Source of the DNA: Scybalocola_A sp900557175
GTDB lineage: Bacteria; Bacillota; Clostridia; Lachnospirales; Lachnospiraceae
Assembly (NCBI GenBank): GCA_937890745.1
Contig: CALADH010000012.1
Span: forward strand, 1 to 31,703
Reading direction: 5' to 3'
Length of the DNA: 31,703 nucleotides
This document shows, piece after piece, positions 21,872-29,936 of this stretch. Made by a program: the position numbers and the translations under genes. The number at the start of each line of letters is the position of its first letter. The first letter of the stretch is position 1. The notes below the pieces were generated by a model, which saw nothing but the letters and a program-made list of their open reading frames with translations, was not told the DNA's origin and ran no database searches.

Positions 21872-22915
21872 TTACCGGCAAATCGTCCCACCGCCGATAA
21901 CCATATCATCATGATAAAATACAAGTCCCTGTCCCGGTGTTGCCGCCCGCTGCGGCTCATCAAAAACAGCTTCAACTGTATGCGCATCAATCATTCTTAT
22001 AAGCGCTGACGCCCCCTGATGGGCATAGCGTATCTTTGCTGTCACGCGCATCGGTTCTGTAAGCTTTTCAATTGCCATCCAATTGACATCACATGCCCGC
22101 ACAACCGTTGTCATCAATTCTTCCGGCTCACCGATCACAACCTCATTTGTATCCGGCCGTATTTCTGTCACAAAAACAGGGTGTCCCATTGAAAGATTTA
22201 AGCCCTTTCTCTGGCCGACCGTATAATTTGTAATACCTGTATGCTGTCCAATCACTGTGCCGTCCTTTGTAACAAAATTTCCCGGAGTCACTTTTTTATC
22301 GCTGTATTGTGCCAGAAACTTCTGATAATTGCCATCCGGCAAAAAGCATATATCCTGACTGTCCGGCTTATCCGCCACCGAAAGACCGATAGAAGCGGCA
22401 ATCTCCCGGATTTTATTCTTCGGATAAAGGCCGACCGGCATCAGAGTTCTTGCAAGCTGCGGCTGTGTCAGCCGGTAAAGCATATAAGTCTGGTCTTTTC
22501 CGGCCGCCGATTTAAGCAGTGTATAGCGGCCGTTTTCAAGCTTTAAAATTCTTGCATAATGACCTGTCGCAATGCCTGCGGCGCCAATCTCATCCGCATA
22601 GTTTAAAAGCGCCTCCCATTTCATAAAACGGTTGCACATAATACATGGATTCGGCGTTCTGCCCGCAAAATATTCATCGACAAAATGAGCGACAACCATA
22701 TTTTTAAACGGCTCCTGAAAATCAAGCACATGGTGGGCAATACCGAGTGTATCGCACACATTTTTCGCATCCTGCACCGCACTGTCATCCGTTTTATGTC
22801 CGCAGCTCCACATCTTCATTGTCACACCGACAACCTCATAGCCCTGCGATTTCAGCAGATAAGCCGCCGCCGATGAATCAACGCCGCCGGACATACCAAT
22901 TACAATTTTCTCCAT
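21872..22915 (-). CDS. mnmA: tRNA-specific 2-thiouridylase MnmA
   Basis: Thiolates U34 of tRNA Lys, Glu and Gln using sulfur passed from a cysteine desulfurase. It has 347 residues. The PP-loop SGGVDSS is at 9-15; the catalytic pair fits C91 (NPCIMCN) and C190 (DSQDICFLPDGNY), with TGHYAR and GKDQTYML between them. ATG at 22915 has GGAGG at 7 nt; the in-frame ATG two codons upstream is too close to the ribosome site. The cysteine desulfurase gene lies 32 bp upstream in the same direction, a common functional pairing in Firmicutes. Confidence 0.96.
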   Translation of the reverse strand: MEKIVIGMSGGVDSSAAAYLLKSQGYEVVGVTMKMWSCGHKTDDSAVQDAKNVCDTLGIAHHVLDFQEPFKNMVVAHFVDEYFAGRTPNPCIMCNRFMKWEALLNYADEIGAAGIATGHYARILKLENGRYTLLKSAAGKDQTYMLYRLTQPQLARTLMPVGLYPKNKIREIAASIGLSVADKPDSQDICFLPDGNYQKFLAQYSDKKVTPGNFVTKDGTVIGQHTGITNYTVGQRKGLNLSMGHPVFVTEIRPDTNEVVIGEPEELMTTVVRACDVNWMAIEKLTEPMRVTAKIRYAHQGASALIRMIDAHTVEAVFDEPQRAATPGQGLVFYHDDMVIGGGTICR

Positions 22916-22947
22916 AGTCATTCCTCCGTATCTCTTTTTATCTATTC

Positions 22948-24114
22948 CTAATTTATACTGTTTTCATTCTGACGCAGATAATTTACAATTTTTTTAATCT
23001 GCATCACCGTATAATCAATATCTTCTATTGTCAGCCTATCAGACACCGTCAGCCTTAATGCTGTTGCCGCCTCATTTTCTGTTAGTCCGAGCGCCCGAAG
23101 CACATGGGAAGGACGCGCACTTCCCGAAGCACAGGCAGACCCGCCGGACACACATATGCCGGCCATATCAAGCATTGCGATCATTGAAGCGCTGTCCGCA
23201 CCGGCAAAACAAAAGCTCGCATTATTCGGAAGTCTCACCTTGCGGTTTCCGTTAAGCCGGACAAAAGGAAGTTCCGAGCAAAGTCTGTAAATCAGCCTGT
23301 CTCTTAAAAACTGCTCTTTTTCAGAGCAAAGCGCCATACGCTTATAACTAAGCTTCGCCGCACATCCCATTCCGACAATACCGGCAACATTCTCCGTGCC
23401 TGCACGAAGCCCCATCTCCTGACCGCCGCCGTGCATCAATGCTTCAAAGTCCTCCGGCTTTTCCACATATAAAAAGCCAACACCCTTTGGCCCATTAAAC
23501 TTATGGGCACTGGCACTTAACATCGATATATGAGCTGCTTGCACATTGAGCGGCATATGCCCGTAAGCCTGCACCGCATCCGTGTGAAACAAAATCTGTC
23601 TTGATGCCGCAAGGGCTCCGATTGCCTCAAGAGGTTCAATCGTGCCAACCTCATTATTGGCTGCCATGACCGATATAAGCACTGTTTCCGGGCGTATCGC
23701 CGCCGAAAGTGCCTTAAAATCCACAAGTCCGGTTTCATCTGTGCCGATATAGGTCACATCAGCGCCGTGCCTTTCTAAATACGCACACGTATTTAAAACA
23801 GCATGATGCTCTATCTTTGTCGTAATCATATGCGGGCGTCTGCCTTTTTCCTCTGCTTTTGCACAAACCGCCGAAAGCGCCCAATTATCCGATTCCGTAC
23901 CTCCGGATGTAAAATAAATTGTCTCAGGCGGCACATGAAGCGTCCGCGCAATCTCTGCCCTCGCTTCTTCAACTGCCCTGCGGCTTTGCTTTGCCAGTTC
24001 ATATAATCCCGACGGATTGCCATAATTTTCTCTTAAATAAGGCTTCATCGCCTCGATAACCTCTGGTGCCGCAGGCGTTGTCGCCGCATGATCCATATAT
24101 ATAAAGCGCTTCAT
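22948..24114 (-). CDS. Cysteine desulfurase (NifS/IscS family)
   Basis: A PLP enzyme that takes sulfur from cysteine and forms a persulfide, 388 residues. MDHAATTPAAPEV opens the fold. GGTESDN (71-77), H104, the HTDAVQAYG segment and the PLP lysine K205 in SAHKFNGPKG are present. The active Cys328 lies in the mobile loop SGGSACASGSARPSHVL. The short loop is of the group I (IscS/NifS) type. No IscU or IscR gene accompanies it, and the neighbour is mnmA, so supply of sulfur for tRNA thiolation is the likely main role. Confidence 0.94.
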   Translation of the reverse strand: MKRFIYMDHAATTPAAPEVIEAMKPYLRENYGNPSGLYELAKQSRRAVEEARAEIARTLHVPPETIYFTSGGTESDNWALSAVCAKAEEKGRRPHMITTKIEHHAVLNTCAYLERHGADVTYIGTDETGLVDFKALSAAIRPETVLISVMAANNEVGTIEPLEAIGALAASRQILFHTDAVQAYGHMPLNVQAAHISMLSASAHKFNGPKGVGFLYVEKPEDFEALMHGGGQEMGLRAGTENVAGIVGMGCAAKLSYKRMALCSEKEQFLRDRLIYRLCSELPFVRLNGNRKVRLPNNASFCFAGADSASMIAMLDMAGICVSGGSACASGSARPSHVLRALGLTENEAATALRLTVSDRLTIEDIDYTVMQIKKIVNYLRQNENSIN

Positions 24115-24151
24115 AAGCTGCTCCTAATATCACTCTTAATACAGCTTATGC

Positions 24152-26113
24152 TCATGACACCTTAAACTTTTCCATAAATTCTTCTTCCGTTATAATCGGA
24201 ATATTTAAAGATTGTGCCTTTTTATTTTTTGATGAAGCGGATGTACTGTCATTATTAATCAGGTAAGCCGTCTTTGATGATACACTGCCGGCCACTTTAC
24301 CGCCTTTATCCTCAATCAGTGTCTTTAATGCGTTTCTATTTTCAAAATGGTTCAGACTTCCGGTAATGACAAAGGTCATGCCCGAAAAAATCATCTCTGT
24401 CCCCTCGCTCTGTTCTTTAACAATGTCTACATGACTTAAAAGCCGGTCAAAGATTTCGTTATTCTTCTCGTCTGAAAAATAAGCGACAACCGAATCGGCA
24501 ATGACCTGTCCGATACCGTCAATTTCTGTCAGCGCTTCAGCCGATGCATGGCGTATCTTTTCAACATCATAATCAAAGGCTTTACATATAAGCTTTGCAT
24601 TAGAAAGTCCCACATTTAAAATACCGAGCCCGTAAATAAGATTTGCAAGCCGTACATTTTTTGACTTCTCAACAGATTTCATAAGATTTTCATAGGACTT
24701 CTCACCAAAGCCTTCCATATTGATTATAGCCTCTTTATGTGTATCCAATGTGAAAATATCATCAAAACATTTGATAAAACCACGTTGGATAAACTTCTCC
24801 AATGTAGCTTCTGAAAGGCCTTCAATATTCAGGGCGTCCCGACTTACAAAAAGCGCAAAAGATTTTATTTTCTTTGCCTGACAGTCAGGATTCGTACAAA
24901 AAAGTACACTGACATCATTTTCGGTACGCACCTGCGTCTCACCGCCGCATACAGGACAATATTCCGGTATTTCAAGACTGCCGCTGCCTGTTATATTTTT
25001 GGCAATCTGCGGAATAATCATGTTTGCCTTATACACTTCTATTTTATCGCCGATACCAAGCTTTAAGCTTTTTACGATACTTACATTGTGCACACTTGCC
25101 CTTGAAACGCTTGTGCCTTCAAGTTCCACCGGTTCAAAAACAGCTACCGGATTAATAAGTCCTGTTCTTGAAGCACTCCACTCAACATCCACAAGCGTTG
25201 TCTCGCGCACCTCGTCAGCCCATTTAAAAGCAATGGCATCTCTCGGAAATTTCGCCGTCATTCCAAGTGTCTGACTGTAAGCAATATCATCATAAGTCAG
25301 TACAAGACCATCCGACGGAAAATCATTGTGGATAATCTTTTCCGAAAAGTCCGCCACGGCCGCTTCAATATTATTTTCATCCACAAGGACATATTCAACA
25401 ACATCAAAGCCAAGACCTTTAAGCCATTCCATCTGAGCCATTCTGGAATTTTTAAAATCTACGCCGTCGGCCCGCACAAGTGTAAAAGCAAAAAAATGAA
25501 CATTTCTTTTCTTTGTAATTTCATTATTCAGCTGTCTTACTGAGCCGCTGCACAAATTTCTCGGATTTTTATATTTGGCATCCACATCATCAATCGCCTC
25601 GTTAATCTTTTCAAAATCCGAATATTTGATGACAGCTTCGCCTCTTAAAATCAATTCACCTTTATAAGAAATTTTATGTGGAATATTTTTGAAAACACGA
25701 GCATTATTTGTAATCACCTCGCCCACAGTACCGTTGCCTCTTGTTACGGCTTTAAAAAGCGCACCATCTTTGTATGTCAGTACAATTGTCAGACCATCAA
25801 GCTTCCACGACAGCAGACTTTTGTGAGCGCCCGTCCAGCTTTTAAGTGCCTGTACATCTTTTGTTTTATCCAGAGACAGCATCGGTGAATCATGCGCCTC
25901 CTTTGGCAGCTCACCAAGCACCTCATAACCGACATGAACTGTCGGACTGTCCGATAGCACTGTGCCGGTTTCATCTTCCAGCGACAGCAGCTCATCATAG
26001 AGCGCATCATACTCAAAATTGCTCATAATCTCCCGGTTTTCCTGATAATAAGCTCTAGATGCCGCATTCAGCTTTTCCACGAGAGACTTCATATAAACCA
26101 TCTTATTTTGCAT
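24152..26113 (-). CDS. ligA: NAD-dependent DNA ligase LigA (divergent clade)
   Basis: Seals nicks using NAD; 653 residues. Order: domain Ia (about 1-70), adenylation domain with nucleophile K104 in SWKLDGLTIVL, OB fold (VEWSASRTGLINPVAVFEPV, VSRASVHN), Cys4 zinc finger (CPVCGG and CTNPDCQ), helix-hairpin-helix repeats, and a C-terminal BRCT domain (MTFVITGSLNHFENRNAL). It departs from textbook LigA in places: RGDG is RGNG (N127), GEDVT is GEVIT, and the aspartates of the NMN-binding Ia motif are partly replaced (SNFEYD). I recall this form as common in Lachnospiraceae, so it is probably functional. It overlaps the pseudouridine synthase gene by 11 bp. The ribosome site is weak. Confidence 0.92.
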   Translation of the reverse strand: MQNKMVYMKSLVEKLNAASRAYYQENREIMSNFEYDALYDELLSLEDETGTVLSDSPTVHVGYEVLGELPKEAHDSPMLSLDKTKDVQALKSWTGAHKSLLSWKLDGLTIVLTYKDGALFKAVTRGNGTVGEVITNNARVFKNIPHKISYKGELILRGEAVIKYSDFEKINEAIDDVDAKYKNPRNLCSGSVRQLNNEITKKRNVHFFAFTLVRADGVDFKNSRMAQMEWLKGLGFDVVEYVLVDENNIEAAVADFSEKIIHNDFPSDGLVLTYDDIAYSQTLGMTAKFPRDAIAFKWADEVRETTLVDVEWSASRTGLINPVAVFEPVELEGTSVSRASVHNVSIVKSLKLGIGDKIEVYKANMIIPQIAKNITGSGSLEIPEYCPVCGGETQVRTENDVSVLFCTNPDCQAKKIKSFALFVSRDALNIEGLSEATLEKFIQRGFIKCFDDIFTLDTHKEAIINMEGFGEKSYENLMKSVEKSKNVRLANLIYGLGILNVGLSNAKLICKAFDYDVEKIRHASAEALTEIDGIGQVIADSVVAYFSDEKNNEIFDRLLSHVDIVKEQSEGTEMIFSGMTFVITGSLNHFENRNALKTLIEDKGGKVAGSVSSKTAYLINNDSTSASSKNKKAQSLNIPIITEEEFMEKFKVS

Positions 26114-26849
26114 CGTTATTCACCATTACCGTCGTATTCGACGACTCCTTAATCATATTTTTCAGCACCGTCAGCTCCTCGCCCGTCAGCGGCCGCCACT
26201 GCCCCGTTTTTAAATTACCTAAATGAATATTCATTATACGTACACGTTTAAGCTTGACAACCTTATAGCCAAAATATTCACACATACGGCGGATCTGCCG
26301 GTTCAGCCCCTGCGTCAGAATAATCTCAAATGTATATTTATCGACATATCGCGCCTTGCACGGTCTTGTCACCGTATCAAGTATGGGCACACCGGCGCGC
26401 ATTCCTTTAAGGAAATCCTTTGTCACCGGCTTATTCACTTTCACAACATATTCTTTCTCATGATAATTTCCGGCGCGCATGATTTTATTTACCCACTCGC
26501 CCTGATTTGTCAGAAGCAAAAGCCCTTCCGAATCTTTATCAAGCCGCCCGACAGGGTAAATCCTGTGTTTAAAGTTTAAAAACCGGACGACATTGTCCTT
26601 TTCTGCCTCCGCCGTCGTGCAGACAATACCTGCCGGCTTATTCAGCGCTATAAAAATAAAAGGCTCTTTTTTAGTTACCGGCTTATGGTCAACACACACA
26701 TTTTGACCGTCACTGATTTTGCTTCCCATCACTGCTGTGATGCCGTCAATCGTGACACGCCCCGCCTCAACAAGCCTGTCCGCCTCCCGGCGCGAGCAAA
26801 ATCCCGCTTCACTTAAATACTTATTAATTCTTACTTCATTTTCTGCCAT
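26103..26849 (-). CDS. rluF: RluF/RsuA-family pseudouridine synthase
   Basis: Isomerises uridine to pseudouridine in rRNA (or tRNA); 248 residues. An N-terminal S4 RNA-binding domain (VRINKYLSEAGFCSRREADRLVEAGRV, 6-32) is followed by the catalytic domain with D104 in GRLDKDSEGLLLLTNQG and the family C-terminal motif NRQIRRMCEYFGYKVVKLKRVRI, which fits RluF best. ATG at 26849 follows AGGAG at 7 nt. The frame runs 33 codons further upstream, but that part overlaps a terminator and has no ribosome site. It is the first gene of a ligA, desulfurase and mnmA run. The exact target base is not deducible. Confidence 0.92.
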   Translation of the reverse strand: MAENEVRINKYLSEAGFCSRREADRLVEAGRVTIDGITAVMGSKISDGQNVCVDHKPVTKKEPFIFIALNKPAGIVCTTAEAEKDNVVRFLNFKHRIYPVGRLDKDSEGLLLLTNQGEWVNKIMRAGNYHEKEYVVKVNKPVTKDFLKGMRAGVPILDTVTRPCKARYVDKYTFEIILTQGLNRQIRRMCEYFGYKVVKLKRVRIMNIHLGNLKTGQWRPLTGEELTVLKNMIKESSNTTVMVNNDAK

Positions 26850-26920
26850 AAATAATCTCCTGTCTGTCACAAACTCATAGGATTGCACAGGCTGCTTTAT
26901 ATACCGCAGCCCCAAAAGCC

Positions 26921-26953
26921 TATAATACAAAAGGATGTGCCAAAGCACATCCT
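26921..26953 (-). terminator. Intrinsic terminator after the repeat-tail membrane protein
   Basis: A 9-bp perfect stem, AGGATGTGC/GCACATCCT (26932-26953), with a 4-nt loop, then TTTTGTATTAT on the minus strand. It follows the stop of the 26961-27836 gene at once. Confidence 0.85.
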
Positions 26954-26960
26954 CTTAATA

Positions 26961-27836
26961 TTAAGCCTCACTGTCTGATTCAGCCGCTGCACCGGTATCT
27001 TTATCCGATGTCCCTGTACTGTCTGCCGATGTCTTTGTGCTGTCTGTACTGTCTGCCGATGTATTTGCGCTGTCTGTGCTTTCACCGGACTGGTCTTTTG
27101 CCTTACTGTCTGACTCAGTCGTCCCGCTTTCGGACGTACCATGCAATGCTGCCGCATCATTTAATTTTTTCATAAAATCAGAAAGCTTCTGATTATTCTG
27201 ACATATCTGCTCAAACTTTGTATTAACGTCTGTATAAAGCGCGCTGATTTGTGCATCATTGCTCAGTTCATCAACATAATCTGTAATATCCCTGTCATAC
27301 TCATAGGAAAGTGTTTCCTCATTGTACGTTCCCGGATCAATATAATAGCTGCCGTCAGCCGCCTTTTTTACATATACATACGAAAGATTCGGCACTAAAA
27401 CATCCACATCCGCGATCTGAAGATCATCATAAATAAAAACAACCTTCGTTCCCTCATCAAGGCCGCTCCGGATATAACACTTTGTGTTCATATAACCTGT
27501 AATGACTCTTGATGTTGCTGTAATCGTATCCGCAGTCTCGACTTTATCTGTCTGATAAAGCTTTGCAATTGTATCAATATCAGCCGAAGCAAGCGCCGCC
27601 CTGTACTGGCGGATAAGTGCATTAACCGCTTCCTCCGTCTCGGCACTGTCCTCATGATTCTCCTCAACAGTGATACTGTCTGTCTGGGACGAAGACTCTG
27701 CCTTGCCTGACATACCTTTAGGTTTAAATCCGGTAATCGCGCCAGCAATCACAGACACAATAACAATGACCGAAAGCACTGCGATAATCATCATCTTGCG
27801 CTTCTGCTCGTTTTGGCGCACCCGATGCTTTTCCAT
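26961..27836 (-). CDS. Membrane-anchored protein with NTF2-like domain and Ser/Thr/Asp repeat tail
   Basis: A 291-residue protein of unknown function. A charged cytoplasmic start (EKHRVRQNEQKRK) leads to one transmembrane helix (about 15-36, MIIAVLSVIVIVSVIAGAI). An acidic Ser-rich linker follows, then an extracellular domain (about 65-225; AVNALIRQYRAALASADIDTIAKLY, YVKKAADGSYYIDPG) resembling NTF2/SnoaL-like extracytoplasmic domains. The last 60 residues are low complexity and include a tandem 10-residue repeat ending TSADS. Two in-frame ATGs follow AAGGAG; the one at 27836 has 9 nt spacing and is preferred over 27842. It has its own promoter and terminator, so it is monocistronic. Confidence 0.85.
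   Translation of the reverse strand: MEKHRVRQNEQKRKMMIIAVLSVIVIVSVIAGAITGFKPKGMSGKAESSSQTDSITVEENHEDSAETEEAVNALIRQYRAALASADIDTIAKLYQTDKVETADTITATSRVITGYMNTKCYIRSGLDEGTKVVFIYDDLQIADVDVLVPNLSYVYVKKAADGSYYIDPGTYNEETLSYEYDRDITDYVDELSNDAQISALYTDVNTKFEQICQNNQKLSDFMKKLNDAAALHGTSESGTTESDSKAKDQSGESTDSANTSADSTDSTKTSADSTGTSDKDTGAAAESDSEA
27018..27077. repeat. Two tandem 30-bp units in the coding tail
   Basis: Units 27018-27047 and 27048-27077 differ at two positions and encode the 10-residue repeat TDS-x-x-TSADS. Partial copies flank them. Such in-frame repeats can expand or shrink by slippage, which would change the length of the exposed tail. Confidence 0.75.
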
Positions 27837-27866
27837 AACCATTTTCTCCTTTGCAGTTTATACTTC

Positions 27867-27895
27867 ATTTTAGCAAATCCCGAAAAAAAATGCAA
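27867..27895 (-). promoter_or_regulatory. Promoter of the repeat-tail membrane protein gene
   Basis: TTGCAT (27895-27890) and TAAAAT (27872-27867) are separated by 17 bp on the minus strand, about 30 nt before the start codon. It begins just after the MFS gene stop (27907), where no clear terminator is visible. Confidence 0.65.
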
Positions 27896-27906
27896 ATTAT
27901 TTTGCC

Positions 27907-29079
27907 TTACACGCCGTTTTTCCCGACAGCATTGTTCAGTCTTTCTGCCATTACAATCATCAGTACTGTAATTGCAAGTATAAACAGCGGGAAAAAGCCA
28001 ATATCAATATAATCCGCAACAAGGCCAAACACCGGCGGCATAAGACAGGCACCCACATAAGCTGATGCCATCTGTATACCAATCATTGACTGACTAAGTT
28101 CAACACCGAAATTTTTTGGCGTCGAATGGATGATCGACGGATAAATCGGCGCGCAGCCGCAGCCAATCAGTACAAGCCCGACAGGCAGAAATATATTTTG
28201 CGGAATCATCAAAACGGCAATGCCAATCACTATAATGACCTCGCCGAGGCGGATCATATTTTTATCATTGATCCATATCGTAAGAAAACCAGACACAAAA
28301 CGCCCTGCTGTAATACCTATGTAAAAAAGGCTTGCAAAGCTTGCCGCCTGCTCTGGCGTAATACCTCTGTTAAACGTACAATAACTTGCCGCCCACATTC
28401 CGGCTGTACACTCCGCCGCACAATAGCAGAAAAAGCAAACCATCACTTCGCGGACACCCGGACGCCTTATAATCTGTTTAAATGTCAGATTTCCGACACT
28501 TTCCTCTGATGTGCCACCACTGTTTTCGGCCTTATGCTTTTTCCAGAGCGGCAGTGAAAAAAACAAAACAGCCGTCAGAACAACCTGCATCAATGCGATT
28601 ATTCTATAGCCGCCCGTCCAGCCAAAGCCGCCTGTAATGGCTGCGCCCATAATGACCGGGCCGATGCTTGCACCGATGCCCCACATACAGTGGAGCCAGC
28701 TCATATGACGCGCCGGATAATGAATGGCCACAAAATTATTCAGCGCCGCATCGACGCTGCCTGCGCCAAGTCCGTACGGCACGGTCCAAAGACAAAGCTG
28801 CCAAAATGCAGAACTCATTGAAAATCCAAAAAGTGATACCGCGGTCATGCAGACGCTCACCGCCGTCACCATCCCCGCGCCAAAACGCTTCGTCACGCGG
28901 TCACTGGCAAGACTTGACACAATCGTACCAGCCGAAATAATCATAGATACGATACCCGCCCACGATACCGATGCCCCCAGCTCGCCGTACATACTCGGCC
29001 ATGCCGAGCCCAAAAGCCCGTCAGGAAGCCCAAGGCTGATAAATGCAAGATAAATAATTCCAAGTAATACTGATGTCAT
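27907..29079 (-). CDS. MFS transporter (fucose-permease-like group)
   Basis: An integral membrane carrier of 390 residues with about 12 hydrophobic segments. The inter-helix 2-3 loop holds a motif-A-like SDRVTKRFGAG (about 58-68). YGLGAGSVDAALNNFVA (about 101-117) and MSWLHCMWGIGASIGP (about 124-139) resemble the fucose/glucose permease (FHS) branch of MFS. The substrate is not deducible. ATG at 29079 follows GGGGAG; it has its own strong promoter divergent from tRNA-Arg. No regulator or catabolic genes flank it. Confidence 0.88.
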   Translation of the reverse strand: MTSVLLGIIYLAFISLGLPDGLLGSAWPSMYGELGASVSWAGIVSMIISAGTIVSSLASDRVTKRFGAGMVTAVSVCMTAVSLFGFSMSSAFWQLCLWTVPYGLGAGSVDAALNNFVAIHYPARHMSWLHCMWGIGASIGPVIMGAAITGGFGWTGGYRIIALMQVVLTAVLFFSLPLWKKHKAENSGGTSEESVGNLTFKQIIRRPGVREVMVCFFCYCAAECTAGMWAASYCTFNRGITPEQAASFASLFYIGITAGRFVSGFLTIWINDKNMIRLGEVIIVIGIAVLMIPQNIFLPVGLVLIGCGCAPIYPSIIHSTPKNFGVELSQSMIGIQMASAYVGACLMPPVFGLVADYIDIGFFPLFILAITVLMIVMAERLNNAVGKNGV

Positions 29080-29123
29080 AATTTCTCCCCTTTGTTTTGT
29101 TGTGAAACTTAAAATCCGATAAT

Positions 29124-29153
29124 ATCATATACTTTTGCGGCAGATAGTGTCAA
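29124..29153 (-). promoter_or_regulatory. Promoter of the MFS gene
   Basis: Consensus TTGACA (29153-29148) and TATGAT (29129-29124) are spaced by 18 bp on the minus strand, about 45 nt upstream of the start codon. Confidence 0.75.
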
Positions 29154-29174
29154 TATATTTTCATCAAAAAATAG

Positions 29175-29203
29175 TTGCAATTATCTGAAAAATAGTGTAT
29201 TAT
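29175..29203 (+). promoter_or_regulatory. Promoter of tRNA-Arg
   Basis: TTGCAA (29175-29180), 17 bp, then TATTAT (29198-29203), ending 7 nt before the mature tRNA. TATAAT also occurs at 29201, but the spacing from TTGCAA is then 20 bp. It is divergent from the MFS promoter. Confidence 0.65.
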
Positions 29204-29210
29204 AATAGAT

Positions 29211-29282
29211 GCACCTGTAGCTCAGTGGATAGAGCAATGGCCTCCGGAGCCATGTGCGTGGGTTCAATTCCCGTCAGGTGCG
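29211..29282 (+). tRNA. tRNA-Arg (anticodon CCG)
   Basis: A complete cloverleaf of 72 nt. The acceptor stem is GCACCTG/CAGGTGC with discriminator G; the D-stem is GCTC/GAGC with an 8-nt loop. The anticodon stem is ATGGC/GCCAT with loop CTCCGGA and anticodon CCG at 29244-29246, reading CGG arginine codons. The variable loop is 4 nt, and the T-arm GTGGG/CCCGT with loop TTCAATT contains two G-T wobbles. CCA is not encoded. It is the only complete plus-strand gene in the window. Confidence 0.93.
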
Positions 29283-29320
29283 TTTTTTTATTTTTATAGC
29301 AAATGCGCGAAACACTGATA

Positions 29321-29348
29321 AACACTGGTTTGTCGGTGTTTTTATTTT
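29321..29348 (+). terminator. Terminator downstream of tRNA-Arg
   Basis: AACACTG (29321-29327) pairs with CGGTGTT (29334-29340), with a 6-nt loop and TTTATTTT after it on the plus strand, about 40 nt behind the tRNA 3' end. Confidence 0.65.
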
Positions 29349-29440
29349 GCGTGAATTACTGTATTTGTCAAAACAAATCTTGTCACCGATTTTCGCTGTA
29401 CAGTCATTGATTTTCATCTTTCCTTTCTTAAAAATGGGTA

Positions 29441-29475
29441 TAAAAATACCACTCACTCCGAAGAATGGGTGGTAT
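29441..29475 (-). terminator. Intrinsic terminator of the small unknown gene
   Basis: A 10-bp stem, ATACCACTCA/TGGGTGGTAT (29446-29475), with a 10-nt loop, then TTTTTA on the minus strand. It starts directly at the stop codon of the 29476-29742 ORF, which supports that ORF being a real gene. Confidence 0.75.
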
Positions 29476-29742
29476 CTATACAACAGCCTTCATAGCCTTG
29501 TCATATTCAATCTTTAATTTTCGTTTGAAATCTTCAATTTCTTCCGGTTTCATACCCGGTTCTGCAGAAGCACAAATATCCGGCGTTTCATCAGAAAGAA
29601 TCTCAGTTGCTCTCGGTTGTTCGTTATGCATTTCATCGTAATCATCAACTAAAGCATCTTCTAAAATAATAGAAAACTCATAAATATCATTCGGAGTATT
29701 TTTCAAAAACTCCCGAATGTAGTTCATTACCTTTTCAAACAC
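29476..29742 (-). CDS. Small acidic protein of unknown function
   Basis: An 88-residue ORF that I do not recognise. It starts with GTG at 29742, with AAGGAG 10 nt upstream and an in-frame stop just before, and ends at an intrinsic terminator. The N-terminal part (FEKVMNYIREFLKNTPNDIYEFSIILEDALV) looks helical, the middle is acidic and disordered (about 33-65), and the C-terminus is a charged helix (EEIEDFKRKLKIEYDKAMKAV). It lies between tRNA-Arg and a truncated XRE-regulator fragment, so it may be cargo or debris of an old insertion. No promoter stands out. Confidence 0.6.
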   Translation of the reverse strand: MFEKVMNYIREFLKNTPNDIYEFSIILEDALVDDYDEMHNEQPRATEILSDETPDICASAEPGMKPEEIEDFKRKLKIEYDKAMKAVV

Positions 29743-29774
29743 TTACCCACATCTCCTTTGGCTTCTTTCGCCTT

Positions 29775-29906
29775 ATGATAGACACTATATCATTTGCTTT
29801 CTTAGATATCGTCATTGTCATATTGTTCTTGAAGGTTGATACTGCAATCAAACTTGCAGATGCGCTTGAAGTCTCCCTCGATGAGCTTTGCAGAAATAAA
29901 GCAGCC
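29775..29906 (+). pseudogene. C-terminal remnant of an XRE-family HTH regulator
   Basis: A 43-codon plus-strand frame whose last 25 residues, KVDTAIKLADALEVSLDELC and then RNKAAE, match the end of a Cro/C1-type helix-turn-helix domain. The preceding residues (MIDTISFAFLDIVIVI) do not resemble the recognition helices, and no ribosome site is present. It is best read as a 5'-truncated gene. The stop codon lies in a long inverted repeat shared with the end of the polyphosphate kinase gene. Confidence 0.55.
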
Positions 29907-29931
29907 GAATAGGCTGCTTTATTTCTGCAAA
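29887..29931. terminator. 20-bp perfect inverted repeat, likely bidirectional terminator
   Basis: Arms 29887-29906 and 29912-29931 are fully complementary around a 5-nt loop (GAATA). The core GCAGCC/GGCTGC is followed by TTTATTT on both strands. It sits between the stop of the polyphosphate kinase gene (29937, minus) and the end of the XRE remnant (plus) and would stop both. Confidence 0.75.
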
Positions 29932-29936
29932 GGCAA

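Noticed and set aside
26850..26948. Longer N-terminus for the pseudouridine synthase
   Set aside because: The extra 33 codons start inside the terminator of the preceding gene and have no ribosome site; AGGAG precedes the internal ATG at 26849, which fits the S4 domain start.
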